Source: RGIG8306 sp964566025
GTDB taxonomy: Bacteria > Bacillota > Clostridia > Lachnospirales > Lachnospiraceae
NCBI GenBank assembly: GCA_964566025.1
Contig: CAZMHF010000033.1
Coordinates: 1-18,830, forward strand
Direction of reading: 5' to 3'
Length of the DNA stretch: 18,830 nt
In this document: in pieces, positions 1-5,861 of the stretch
Layout: every line of letters begins with the position of its first letter
Position numbering within the stretch: position 1 is the first letter of the stretch
Made by a program: the position numbers and the translations under genes
Notes under the pieces: model-generated
Told to the model about the DNA's origin: nothing
Databases searched by the model: none
The model's input: only the letters and a program-made list of their open reading frames with translations

Positions 1-46
1 TAGGACTAAAGCGACGCCCGTTTTGTCGGGTTTTGCTTTAGTCCTA
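1..46. terminator. Nested inverted repeat, terminator-like
   Basis: Positions 1-12 (TAGGACTAAAGC) are perfectly complementary to 35-46. A second small stem, CCCG (17-20) with CGGG (27-30), lies inside and is followed by TTTT. The inner stem plus T-run looks like a terminator for a plus-strand gene left of the window. The outer stem makes it more stable and symmetric. No gene overlaps it. It could also be a repeat or an element end, but I found no partner copy at the right side of the island. Confidence 0.5.
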
Positions 47-86
47 ATATATCAGTGGCATCCCTGTAAATACCGTCTTTGATACA

Positions 87-157
87 ATCTGATTTTGCCT
101 TAAACCTTTTGATTTTGCCCTATACTTTTTGATTTTGGGTAAGAGGGGGGTTCAAAT
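87..157. repeat. Left array of ~20-bp repeats, possible transposon-end relic
   Basis: The motif GATTTTG recurs at 91, 111 and 131, exactly 20 bp apart, within longer similar units (CTTTTGATTTTGCCC). A GAGGGGGGTTCAAAT motif follows at 143-157. The same two motif types occur again at 10077-10154 on the far side of the island, including a 17-bp exact match (TATACTTTTTGATTTTG at 121-137 and 10077-10093). Serial 20-bp sites are typical of transposase-binding ends in the IS21, Tn7 and Mu groups. Assigning these to such an element is inference, because no transposase gene is present here. Confidence 0.55.
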
Positions 158-186
158 CTGATTTTTTGCAAATCTCTGTGTACATA

Positions 187-215
187 TTGACATTTTTCGA
201 TTTGTCGCATATAAT
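187..215 (+). promoter_or_regulatory. Promoter of the arsenic operon
   Basis: A perfect sigma-A-type promoter: TTGACA at 187-192, 17-bp spacer, TATAAT at 210-215. Predicted start is near 222, about 30 bp before the arsR start codon. A GACA/TGTC pair (189-192 and 203-206) lies between the boxes and could be part of the ArsR operator, though the symmetry is weak. Confidence 0.85.
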
Positions 216-252
216 ATAATAAATCAAAATTTTTCAATACGAGGTGAATGAT

Positions 253-570
253 TTGAAAAACAACCATACAAATAATGCAAAAGTATTCAAAGCCTTTTGT
301 GATGAAAACCGTCTGCAAATTCTAGAACAGCTACAGAGCGGAGAAAAATGCGCCTGTATTCTGCTAGAGCATTTAAATATCAGTCAGTCCACGCTATCGC
401 ATCACATGAAAATACTCTGTGAAAGCGGCATTGTTATCGGTCGCAAAGAAGGAAAGTGGACACACTATTCTATCTCAGAAGAAGGCGCAAAAATCGCCAA
501 GGCACTTCTTATTAAGCTGACAACCATAATGGCTGTGGCGGAAAGCGAAGGTGATACTGTATGCAAATAG
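253..570 (+). CDS. arsR: ArsR-family arsenite-responsive repressor
   Basis: Small winged-helix repressor that should bind its own promoter and release it when As(III) binds. The helix-turn-helix runs from about residue 41 (ISQSTLSHHMKIL), with the wing at GRKEGKWTHYSI. A Cys-Ala-Cys pair at about residues 33 and 35 (KCACIL) sits where E. coli ArsR has its ELCVCDL arsenite site. I chose the TTG at 253 because GAGGTG at 241-246 is then a ribosome-binding site with 6-bp spacing. The GTG at 244 would give 108 residues but lies inside that site. It is the first gene of a four-gene operon and overlaps the permease start by 10 bp. Family assignment is firm; arsenic specificity rests on the Cys pair and the arsC neighbour. 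Confidence 0.85.
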   Translation: MKNNHTNNAKVFKAFCDENRLQILEQLQSGEKCACILLEHLNISQSTLSHHMKILCESGIVIGRKEGKWTHYSISEEGAKIAKALLIKLTTIMAVAESEGDTVCK

Positions 571-1562
571 TGTGGGATTTCTTTCAACGACAAATCCTTG
601 GTATGAAGTGGCTGAACGACCTAATTGGCAGCCTGCTCACGATTTTGGGATTAGACATTACAACAAGGATTGGCGGCAGCGTTCAGTTTTTCCTCTATGA
701 TGTTATTAAAATCGTGGTGCTGCTCTGTATCTTGATTTTTGGAATTTCATATATCCAAAGCTACTTCCCACCGGAGCGCAGCAAGAAAATATTAGGGCGT
801 TTTAAGGGCATCGGTGCAAATTGCGTGGCTGCTCTGCTCGGAACGGTGACGCCTTTTTGCTCCTGTTCATCCATACCTCTTTTCATCGGATTTACCAGCG
901 CAGGGCTGCCACTAGGCGTAACTTTCTCATTTCTCATATCTTCCCCAATGGTTGATCTTGGCTCACTGGTGTTGCTTATGAGCATTTTCGGCGCACCGAT
1001 TGCGATTGCCTATGTGTTGGTCGGTCTTGTGATTGCTGTAATCGGCGGCACAGTTATCGAAAAACTGCACATGGAAAAATATGTGGAGGAGTACATCACA
1101 TCAGCTAGTGCTGTTGACATAGAAGCCACAGACTTGACCCGGCACGATCGTTTAAAATATGCTTGGGAGCAAATGCGCGATACTTTCAAAAAAGTGTTTC
1201 CATATATTTTGATTGGCGTTGGCATTGGTGCTCTAATTCACAACTGGATTCCCGAAAGCTGGATTGAATCTGTGCTTGGCGACAACAATCCATTCTCGGT
1301 TATTCTGGCTACGCTGGTGGGCATTCCCATGTACGCCGACATTTTCGGTACTATCCCGGTGGCCGAGGCACTTTATGCAAAGGGAGCACAGCTCGGAACG
1401 ATACTCGCCTTTATGATGGGTGTGACTACGCTGTCATTGCCATCTATGATTATGCTGCGTAAGGCCGTGAAGCCGAAGTTGCTGGCTCTGTTCATCGGCA
1501 TCTGCACTGTCGGCATTATTATTGTAGGATATTTATTTAATGCATTTCAATTCATATTTTAG
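561..1562 (+). CDS. DUF318/ArsP-type membrane permease
   Basis: Integral membrane transporter of 333 residues, the usual length for the predicted permease family that includes ArsP (efflux of trivalent organoarsenicals). The family signature is clear at residues 95-131: TVTPFCSCSSIP with Cys100 and Cys102, then a Gly/Pro-rich helix ending SSPMVD. Roughly eight hydrophobic segments flank a charged cytoplasmic loop at about 170-215. The ATG lies within the end of arsR, with GAAGGTG upstream, so translation is probably coupled. Between arsR and arsC, it is the only efflux candidate in the operon, as no ArsB or Acr3 is present. The cargo could be arsenite, organoarsenicals or another thiophilic metal; sequence alone cannot decide. 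Confidence 0.8.
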   Translation: MQIVWDFFQRQILGMKWLNDLIGSLLTILGLDITTRIGGSVQFFLYDVIKIVVLLCILIFGISYIQSYFPPERSKKILGRFKGIGANCVAALLGTVTPFCSCSSIPLFIGFTSAGLPLGVTFSFLISSPMVDLGSLVLLMSIFGAPIAIAYVLVGLVIAVIGGTVIEKLHMEKYVEEYITSASAVDIEATDLTRHDRLKYAWEQMRDTFKKVFPYILIGVGIGALIHNWIPESWIESVLGDNNPFSVILATLVGIPMYADIFGTIPVAEALYAKGAQLGTILAFMMGVTTLSLPSMIMLRKAVKPKLLALFIGICTVGIIIVGYLFNAFQFIF

Positions 1563-1574
1563 GAGGATATTATT

Positions 1575-1928
1575 ATGGCATTGTTTGGAAAGAAGAAAAA
1601 GGACGCATCTGCTTATGATTGTGGCGATTGCTGCGATATAAACGCTGAAAGTGTAAAAAAAGCACAGGTGACAAAGAACGAAGGTGCAACGGTTAAGATT
1701 CTCGGTTCCGGTTGCAAAAAGTGCAATGAACTGGAAGCTAACACAAAGGCAGCACTCAAACAGCTTGATATGGACACTACCATTGACCATATAACTGATT
1801 TTTCTCAGATTGCCGCCTATGGCATTATGACCACACCCGCTCTTGTGATAGATGGCAAGGTGGTATCGTACGGAAAAGTCCTAAAAACAGATGAAGTGGT
1901 AAAACTGCTGCAAAAAGTCCGTTCTTAG
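1575..1928 (+). CDS. Small glutaredoxin-like redox disulfide protein (TM0996/MTH895 type)
   Basis: A 117-residue protein whose C-terminal ~78 residues form a compact thioredoxin fold of the small redox-active disulfide protein family. The active site is GSGCKKCNEL (Cys47, Cys50), with the cis-proline region at TTPALVIDG. The N-terminal ~35 residues are an extension rich in Lys and carrying Cys16, Cys19 and Cys20, which could bind metal or act as a resolving pair. An ideal AGGAGG lies 12 bp after the permease stop. Proteins of this kind are often encoded beside DUF318 permeases. Likely roles are handing electrons to ArsC or moving a thiol-bound metal to the permease; both are inference. Confidence 0.8.
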   Translation: MALFGKKKKDASAYDCGDCCDINAESVKKAQVTKNEGATVKILGSGCKKCNELEANTKAALKQLDMDTTIDHITDFSQIAAYGIMTTPALVIDGKVVSYGKVLKTDEVVKLLQKVRS

Positions 1929-1944
1929 AAAGGTTGACATCATA

Positions 1945-2352
1945 GTGAAAGAAAGACAAAAAATCGCTTTTGTGTGCGTTCACAATTCCTGCCGTAGCCA
2001 GATTGCCGAGGCACTTGGAAAGCATCTTGTTTCCGATATATTCGAGTGTTATTCAGCGGGAACGGAGGTAAAAGCACAAATAAATCAAGAGGCGGTACGG
2101 CTTATGAAAAAGCTATACGGCATTGATATGGAAGAAACTCAGCAGCCAAAACTTATCTCTGCAATTCCGCCAGTAGATTTTGTAATTACAATGGGTTGCA
2201 ATGTACAGTGTCCGCATCTTCCGTGCAAGTATCGTGAAGACTGGGGATTGGATGATCCCAGCGGTAAAGGCGACGAAGCTTTCATGCAAGTAATCTCAAG
2301 CATCTATGAAAAAGTCATGGCATTGCGGACGCAGTTTTTTCAGCTTCTCTAA
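1945..2352 (+). CDS. arsC: Arsenate reductase, thioredoxin-coupled (LMW-PTP fold)
   Basis: Reduces arsenate to arsenite in the cytosol. The N-terminal P-loop CVHNSCRS (Cys11 to Arg17, a CX5R motif) is the catalytic anion site. The redox cysteines lie in MGCNVQCPHLPC (Cys85, Cys89, Cys94), followed by YREDWGLDDPSGKGDE with the catalytic Asp-Pro. The 135-residue length is normal. Resolving cysteines in this loop mean the enzyme is recycled by thioredoxin. Candidate partners are the redox protein just upstream and the thioredoxin at 2815-3123. Start is GTG at 1945, with AAAGG nine bases upstream. Last gene of the operon. Confidence 0.92.
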   Translation: MKERQKIAFVCVHNSCRSQIAEALGKHLVSDIFECYSAGTEVKAQINQEAVRLMKKLYGIDMEETQQPKLISAIPPVDFVITMGCNVQCPHLPCKYREDWGLDDPSGKGDEAFMQVISSIYEKVMALRTQFFQLL

Positions 2353-2397
2353 AACTTTAGCTTTACGCTTGCACAAATAGCGCACTTAATACACCCT

Positions 2398-2448
2398 CCG
2401 TTATTCTTTTTTATAGAAAAAACGGCGGCTTAATTATTTCAAACCGCC
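2398..2448. terminator. Candidate bidirectional terminator between convergent operons
   Basis: Two overlapping stem-loops fill the gap between arsC and the minus-strand regulator gene. CCGTT (2398-2402) can pair with AACGG (2421-2425) around a T-rich/A-rich arm, and GGCGG (2424-2428) can pair with CCGCC (2444-2448). T- and A-tracts in the loop region would serve either strand. The folding is plausible but neither stem is long. Confidence 0.45.
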
Positions 2449-2513
2449 ATTAATAGTGATTTTACCACTTTCCAAATATAACAACAGTTATTTTATTAAT
2501 TTTATTGATATTA

Positions 2514-2795
2514 TCAGTCGCAATAGTATCTTCTTAAAGTGTTAAATAATTCTTTTACACGAACGTCCGCAAAAGAATATACAACATTCATGCCCTGTTT
2601 ATCTGACTCCAAAATACCTGCTGTTTTCAAAAGTGTTAAGTGTTGTGATAATGCAGGCTTTGTAATTCCTTGTACATGGCTAGCAATCTCTCCAACATTC
2701 ATTTTCCCATTTTGCAATGCACAGAGAATTAGTAATCGATTTTCGTTAGAAAGAATTTTTAGCAATTCTGCAACCTGCTTTGCTTTTTCCTCCAT
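2514..2795 (-). CDS. ArsR-family regulator, likely persulfide (reactive sulfur) sensor
   Basis: A 93-residue winged-helix repressor (recognition region KPALSQHLTLLKTAGIL). It lacks the metal-site residues of arsenic or zinc sensors but has exactly two cysteines: Cys25 in NENRLLILCAL and Cys92 in the C-terminal RRYYCD. From family knowledge, SqrR, BigR and HlyU sense reactive sulfur through one Cys in the early helix and one near the C-terminus, about 66 residues apart. Here the spacing is 67 and the local contexts match well. GGAGGAGGT precedes the ATG. It is the last gene of the ferredoxin-to-thioredoxin operon, a natural position for feedback control. A peroxide or metal role is the alternative. 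Confidence 0.8.
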   Translation of the reverse strand: MEEKAKQVAELLKILSNENRLLILCALQNGKMNVGEIASHVQGITKPALSQHLTLLKTAGILESDKQGMNVVYSFADVRVKELFNTLRRYYCD

Positions 2796-2814
2796 GTTTT
2801 ATATACCTCCTCCA

Positions 2815-3123
2815 TTACTCAAACATTTTCAATATGTCTGTTTTGGATTGTACCCCGACCATCTGCTTACTTATTTTTCCATCATTCATAGCCACGATTG
2901 TAGGTATACTCATAATTCCATAACGTGAAGCAAGTTCCGGTTCTTCATCAACATTTACCTTGTACACTCTAACTTGTCCTTCCAATTCATCAGCCAATTC
3001 ATCAATCACTGGGCCAAGCATACGACAAGGACCGCACCATGGTGCCCAAAAGTCGATAAGCACTTTCCCCTCTTGAGATAATATTTCTGTTTCAAATGTT
3101 TTTGTTGTTAATTTAAATGCCAT
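2815..3123 (-). CDS. trxA: Thioredoxin
   Basis: Cytosolic thiol-disulfide reductant of 102 residues with the canonical active site WCGPC (Cys30, Cys33), the buried Asp in LIDFWAPW and the cis-Pro in SIPTIVA. I start at ATG 3123 because AAAGGA then has proper spacing; an ATG three codons earlier is fused to that site. No thioredoxin reductase gene is nearby, so it must rely on a housekeeping TrxB or a ferredoxin-linked route. In this operon it could reduce ArsC, the regulator's tetrasulfide, or the membrane protein CcdA, which usually takes electrons from thioredoxin. Confidence 0.93.
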   Translation of the reverse strand: MAFKLTTKTFETEILSQEGKVLIDFWAPWCGPCRMLGPVIDELADELEGQVRVYKVNVDEEPELASRYGIMSIPTIVAMNDGKISKQMVGVQSKTDILKMFE

Positions 3124-3152
3124 TACAATCATCCTTTCTTTTGCACTCTTTT

Positions 3153-3728
3153 TTATTGTATTAACATAATTCCTTTACGGAGTGTATCTTCATCAATTGC
3201 TCCTTGAACGCCTGCAACAATATAACCATCTTTATCAATAAAATATGTGGTCGGAATAGAACGAACTCCATAAACGTTCCCTGCCTCATTAGTGGTATCA
3301 AAATATACTGGGAAAGAAAACCCCTCACTGTCGATAAAATCCATCCCTTTTTCAATCGTTTCACGATTGCCATCAACTAAATCCACCATTAAGAACTGAA
3401 TCTCATCTCCCATATCAAGATATACCGTATCAAAATATGGCATCTCGCCCTTGCACGGAGGGCACCAACTCGCCCAAAAATTCAGTACAATTGGCTTGCC
3501 TTCAATATCTGAAAGTTTAATTGAATTTCCACCCAAATCATATACGGTGAAATCAGGAGCCTTAGTTTTGTTTTCCTCACTTTCACTTGTTTGAGGATTT
3601 TTCCGCTGTGTTTCTAACTTTGGATAAGAATTTGTATTATCTTTCAGGTTATTGTAAATAGGCACTATACTTAAGATAATAATAACGAATACAATAATAT
3701 AAATTACTGTTTTTAATTTCGGATTCAT
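3153..3728 (-). CDS. Membrane-anchored TlpA/ResA-like thioredoxin
   Basis: A 191-residue extracytoplasmic thiol oxidoreductase. Residues 7-24 are one hydrophobic helix (uncleaved anchor; no lipobox Cys). A Lys/Ser/Glu-rich linker reaches to about 56, and the AhpC/TSA-Redoxin-type fold starts at APDFTVYDLGG. The active site is WASWCPPCKGEMP (Cys89, Cys92), with cis-Pro in SIPTTYFID. ATG 3728 has AAGGAGG at a spacing of 6; an upstream in-frame ATG would run into ccdA and lacks a site. It starts 11 bp after ccdA and is the obvious electron acceptor of that protein. Substrates outside the cell could be cytochrome apo-proteins, disulfides or polysulfide. Confidence 0.88.
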   Translation of the reverse strand: MNPKLKTVIYIIVFVIIILSIVPIYNNLKDNTNSYPKLETQRKNPQTSESEENKTKAPDFTVYDLGGNSIKLSDIEGKPIVLNFWASWCPPCKGEMPYFDTVYLDMGDEIQFLMVDLVDGNRETIEKGMDFIDSEGFSFPVYFDTTNEAGNVYGVRSIPTTYFIDKDGYIVAGVQGAIDEDTLRKGIMLIQ

Positions 3729-3739
3729 ATCTAACCTCC

Positions 3740-4411
3740 TTAAATTGTGATCAATGACAAAAACCAATTCATGTATCCGGTCATCATTAATATTCCGACT
3801 AATATTAACATGACACCAGAGATTATATTTATAATTCTATAGTTTCGTTTGATAAAATCGAATGTGGATTTTAATTTATCAATCAACAGAGCAGTTGCTA
3901 TGAAGGGGAGCCCCAACCCCACCGAATAACAAATCATCATTACAGCACCCTTAACTATTGAGCCCTGTTGTGATGCCAACATAAGTGCTGAACCCAAGAA
4001 TGCACCAACGCAAGGAGTCCAACCAACAGAAAAAATTGCGCCAAATACAAAAGAGGAAACGAATCCTAAATCATTAGTATCTGTTTTTAATTTCAAGCTT
4101 TTATTCAACAGAGATATCTTTAATATTCCGATGAAATTCAATCCAAAAACCAACACAACCAAACCAGAAATAATATTAACTGCTATTTGATATTTTGATA
4201 ATAATTGTCCGATTGTACCAGCAAACACACCGAGAACAACAAAAACAATTGAGAATCCAAGAACAAAACCTATTGCGTTCTTCACTGTTTTTGTTCTTTT
4301 ATTTTCTGCTTTACCACCAGCAAAATAAGAAATATAAATTGGTAACATTGGCAATAGGCATGGTGAAATAAATGTTATTATTCCCTCTAGAAAAGTGATA
4401 AAATATTCCAA
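3740..4411 (-). CDS. ccdA: CcdA/DsbD-type transmembrane electron carrier
   Basis: Moves reducing equivalents from cytosolic thioredoxin across the membrane. It has 223 residues, about six hydrophobic helices, and the two family cysteines in the proline-flanked motifs FISPCLLP (Cys18) and GWTPCVGAF (Cys134). The start is TTG at 4411 with GGGG about nine bases upstream, so translation may be modest. It lies 12 bp after the NapH-like gene and 11 bp before the TlpA-like gene. No cytochrome c maturation genes are in the window, so general thiol or persulfide reduction outside the membrane is more likely than cytochrome assembly. Confidence 0.9.
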   Translation of the reverse strand: MEYFITFLEGIITFISPCLLPMLPIYISYFAGGKAENKRTKTVKNAIGFVLGFSIVFVVLGVFAGTIGQLLSKYQIAVNIISGLVVLVFGLNFIGILKISLLNKSLKLKTDTNDLGFVSSFVFGAIFSVGWTPCVGAFLGSALMLASQQGSIVKGAVMMICYSVGLGLPFIATALLIDKLKSTFDFIKRNYRIINIISGVMLILVGILMMTGYMNWFLSLITI

Positions 4412-4423
4412 ATCAACAACCCC

Positions 4424-4987
4424 TTACTTTCTGATTTTAGAAATCATTTGTGTCATGGTTCCCATAGGGCAATACACGCACCATGAACGTGGTTTAAATA
4501 AAATCATAGTTATCAGTCCGAGTACTGTCGAAGTGAGCATAACGCCATAAAAACGAAACGCAAACTGCGCAATCCATGGTGAAACCATAGCTGTATTCGT
4601 CCATTGCCAAGGTAACTTAAATACCCATAATAGTGTAACTACCTCTTTAAGAGCCAACCCACTAAAAACGAGGTATGTGTTGTATATCATCAAGCAAAAC
4701 ATTGTCATAAAGAATGTTAGAAATCCATATCTGTACCATTTTGAATATAGAAATTTTGGGGGATTCATTTTTCTTGAAATACCTAAATTTCCGCCAAGCA
4801 ATTCAAATAGCTGACCACGCCCACAATATTTGTTACAGTATGCTTTACCACCACCTGTAATTGAAATAATGAGCGGTGTGATAAAGCAAGCCAACCCTAA
4901 CCAAGCAAACAAAATGTTGAAAAAGCCAAGAGCCAAGTAAAGAATTGAAAAAATCCACAAATAGTCATACCACTTTTTCTTATTCAT
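4424..4987 (-). CDS. NapH-like polytopic membrane Fe-S protein
   Basis: A 187-residue membrane protein with about four hydrophobic helices and two half-motifs for Fe-S ligation. These are CNKYCGRGQL at Cys51/Cys55, between helices 1 and 2, and the C-terminal CVYCPMGT at Cys170/Cys173. This resembles the NapH/NosR/CcoG membrane family, which passes electrons from quinol or ferredoxin to partners across the membrane. ATG 4987 has GGGAGG seven bases upstream and overlaps the end of the ferredoxin gene by 8 bp, implying coupling. Placed directly before ccdA, it may feed electrons to that protein; this is inference. Confidence 0.8.
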   Translation of the reverse strand: MNKKKWYDYLWIFSILYLALGFFNILFAWLGLACFITPLIISITGGGKAYCNKYCGRGQLFELLGGNLGISRKMNPPKFLYSKWYRYGFLTFFMTMFCLMIYNTYLVFSGLALKEVVTLLWVFKLPWQWTNTAMVSPWIAQFAFRFYGVMLTSTVLGLITMILFKPRSWCVYCPMGTMTQMISKIRK

Positions 4988-5186
4988 GATTTGCCTCCCT
5001 TTCTGCAATTGTGATGATTCCTGCTGGGCAAGCTTTCGCACATTTTCCGCAACCTACACATTTCTGTACATCAACCACTGCACTAATTCCCCTATTGATA
5101 ATAATTGCTTGTGTTGGACAATACCTCACGCAATTCCCACAAGCAACACACTCTTTTGATACTATAGCAAGTCTTCGTTGTTTCAT
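4980..5186 (-). CDS. 2[4Fe-4S] bacterial-type ferredoxin
   Basis: A 68-residue cytosolic electron carrier with two classical CX2CX2CX3CP motifs: Cys13/16/19/23 and Cys43/46/49/53. The overall length and internal symmetry are typical of clostridial ferredoxin. It is first in the minus-strand operon, with AGGAG six bases before ATG, and overlaps the NapH-like gene, which is its probable membrane partner. Its promoter region carries both an activator-type palindrome and a second palindrome near the predicted start. Confidence 0.93.
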   Translation of the reverse strand: MKQRRLAIVSKECVACGNCVRYCPTQAIIINRGISAVVDVQKCVGCGKCAKACPAGIITIAEREANHE

Positions 5187-5198
5187 AATATTCTCCTA

Positions 5199-5226
5199 AT
5201 AAATAAGTACTTAAGTAAGTTCTTAT
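5199..5226. promoter_or_regulatory. Candidate repressor operator of the ferredoxin operon
   Basis: An imperfect 28-bp palindrome centred on a perfect TACTTAAGTA (5208-5217). It falls from about +3 to +30 of the predicted transcript, just before the ribosome-binding site. A repressor bound here would block transcription. The operon's own last gene, the SqrR-like regulator at 2514-2795, is the most economical candidate. The assignment is inferred from position only. Confidence 0.5.
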
Positions 5227-5235
5227 ATTATTTTC

Positions 5236-5278
5236 AATATATCATATAAGCTCTATTCAAGTCTGTTGTTATAACAAC
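5236..5278 (-). promoter_or_regulatory. Ferredoxin-operon promoter with class II activator site
   Basis: On the minus strand a TATATT -10 box occupies 5241-5236, with predicted start near 5229. No good -35 box is at the expected spacing. Instead a perfect 14-bp palindrome, GTTGTTATAACAAC (5265-5278), is centred at about -42.5. That is where Crp/Fnr-type class II activators sit, and a missing -35 box fits activator dependence. The same palindrome recurs at 5458-5473 upstream of the opposite operon. Confidence 0.6.
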
Positions 5279-5328
5279 GAAATAGAAATTTATATTTTTA
5301 TTGTAATAACGCAAAACAAAAAAGAACC

Positions 5329-5445
5329 CTACTTTTTGATACTACTCTCCCTTGCATCTAAGCATTTAAGTAACGACTCTATATCCTTTTCAGAAATCCC
5401 TATAAATAAGGGGCATTTCTTAAGAATGCTATAAATGTTTTTTAT
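5329..5445 (-). pseudogene. Truncated Crp/Fnr-family regulator (N-terminal remnant)
   Basis: The minus strand encodes about 38 residues that read like the start of a Crp/Fnr-family protein: YSILKKCPLFIGIS, then KDIESLLKCL and a charged stretch ending in a stop. In intact relatives this region continues into the cyclic-nucleotide-type sensor barrel and the HTH, about 180 more residues, which are missing here. The expected start codon appears as ATA (5443-5445), four bases after GAGG; an upstream ATG at 5517 is in frame but would add an unlikely extension. A good minus-strand promoter still lies upstream. The setting beside hcp suggests an HcpR-like nitrosative-stress regulator, lost by deletion. 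Family match is by recognition of the N-terminal pattern only. Confidence 0.65.
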
Positions 5446-5457
5446 TTTTCCTCGTTT

Positions 5458-5501
5458 CTGTTGTTTTAACAATCGACTTGTTGATTTTAATATAGTATAA
5501 T
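5458..5501 (+). promoter_or_regulatory. Rhodanese-CoADR-hcp promoter with class II activator site
   Basis: TATAAT at 5496-5501, with only a weak -35 (TCGACT, 5473-5478, 17-bp spacer). CTGTTGTTTTAACAAT at 5458-5473 holds the near-palindrome TTGTT-TT-AACAA (5461-5472), centred at -41.5 from the predicted start at 5508. This matches the site at 5263-5278 in 14 of its 16 bases. It is a likely target of a Crp/Fnr-family activator. Confidence 0.65.
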
Positions 5502-5517
5502 GATCATATAAAGTCAA
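5489..5517 (-). promoter_or_regulatory. Promoter of the broken Crp/Fnr gene
   Basis: Minus-strand TTGACT (5517-5512), 17-bp spacer and TATATT (5494-5489); predicted start near 5482. The palindrome at 5461-5472 would lie at about +16 of this transcript, so the lost regulator could have repressed itself while activating the opposite operon. Confidence 0.6.
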
Positions 5518-5531
5518 GAAGGAGGGTGAAG

Positions 5532-5861
5532 ATGTTGTTTGGCTTGTTAAAAAAGAAGGATATTAATAAAGAAATTTTAGAGTTTAAAGGCACAATTGAT
5601 GCTGTATTACTTGATGTGCGTTCTAAGGGAGAATATCAAGAAGGTCACATTTCGGGAAGCAAAAATATTGAACTCGAGAAAATAGATACCGTTGGTTTAT
5701 TTATTAAAGATAAAACTACCCCTATTTTCATTTATTGTTACAGCGGGTCAAGAAGCGAACTTGCCATGAGTGCATTGAAAAATATGGGGTATACTAGTGT
5801 AAAAAACATTGGAGGAATCAGTTCCTATACAGGAAACCTCGAAAGTGAGGTGCAAAAATGA
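5532..5861 (+). CDS. Single-domain rhodanese (sulfurtransferase)
   Basis: A 109-residue rhodanese-fold protein. The family landmarks are LLDVRSKGEYQEGHISGS (about residues 26-43) and the active-site loop YCYSGSRS with Cys69, which carries the persulfide. It moves sulfane sulfur between small thiols and proteins in the cytosol. The ATG at 5532 has GGAGG at a spacing of 6; the in-frame GTG at 5526 lies inside that site. It overlaps the next gene by 4 bp (ATGA), so it is probably translationally coupled to the CoA-disulfide reductase and supplies or drains its persulfide substrate. Confidence 0.88.
   Translation: MLFGLLKKKDINKEILEFKGTIDAVLLDVRSKGEYQEGHISGSKNIELEKIDTVGLFIKDKTTPIFIYCYSGSRSELAMSALKNMGYTSVKNIGGISSYTGNLESEVQK

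Noticed and set aside
1..46. Long inverted repeat as the terminal repeat of the mobile island
   Set aside because: No copy or complement of it occurs near 10000-10200; it reads better as a terminator of a gene outside the window.
87..157. Regularly spaced repeats resembling a short CRISPR array
   Set aside because: Only three units, each with very short intervening sequence, no 30-40 bp spacers, no cas genes; matching motifs on the far side of the island fit element ends better.
1825..2025. Minus-strand open frame across the redox protein/arsC junction
   Set aside because: It is antisense to two well-supported genes and has no start signals.
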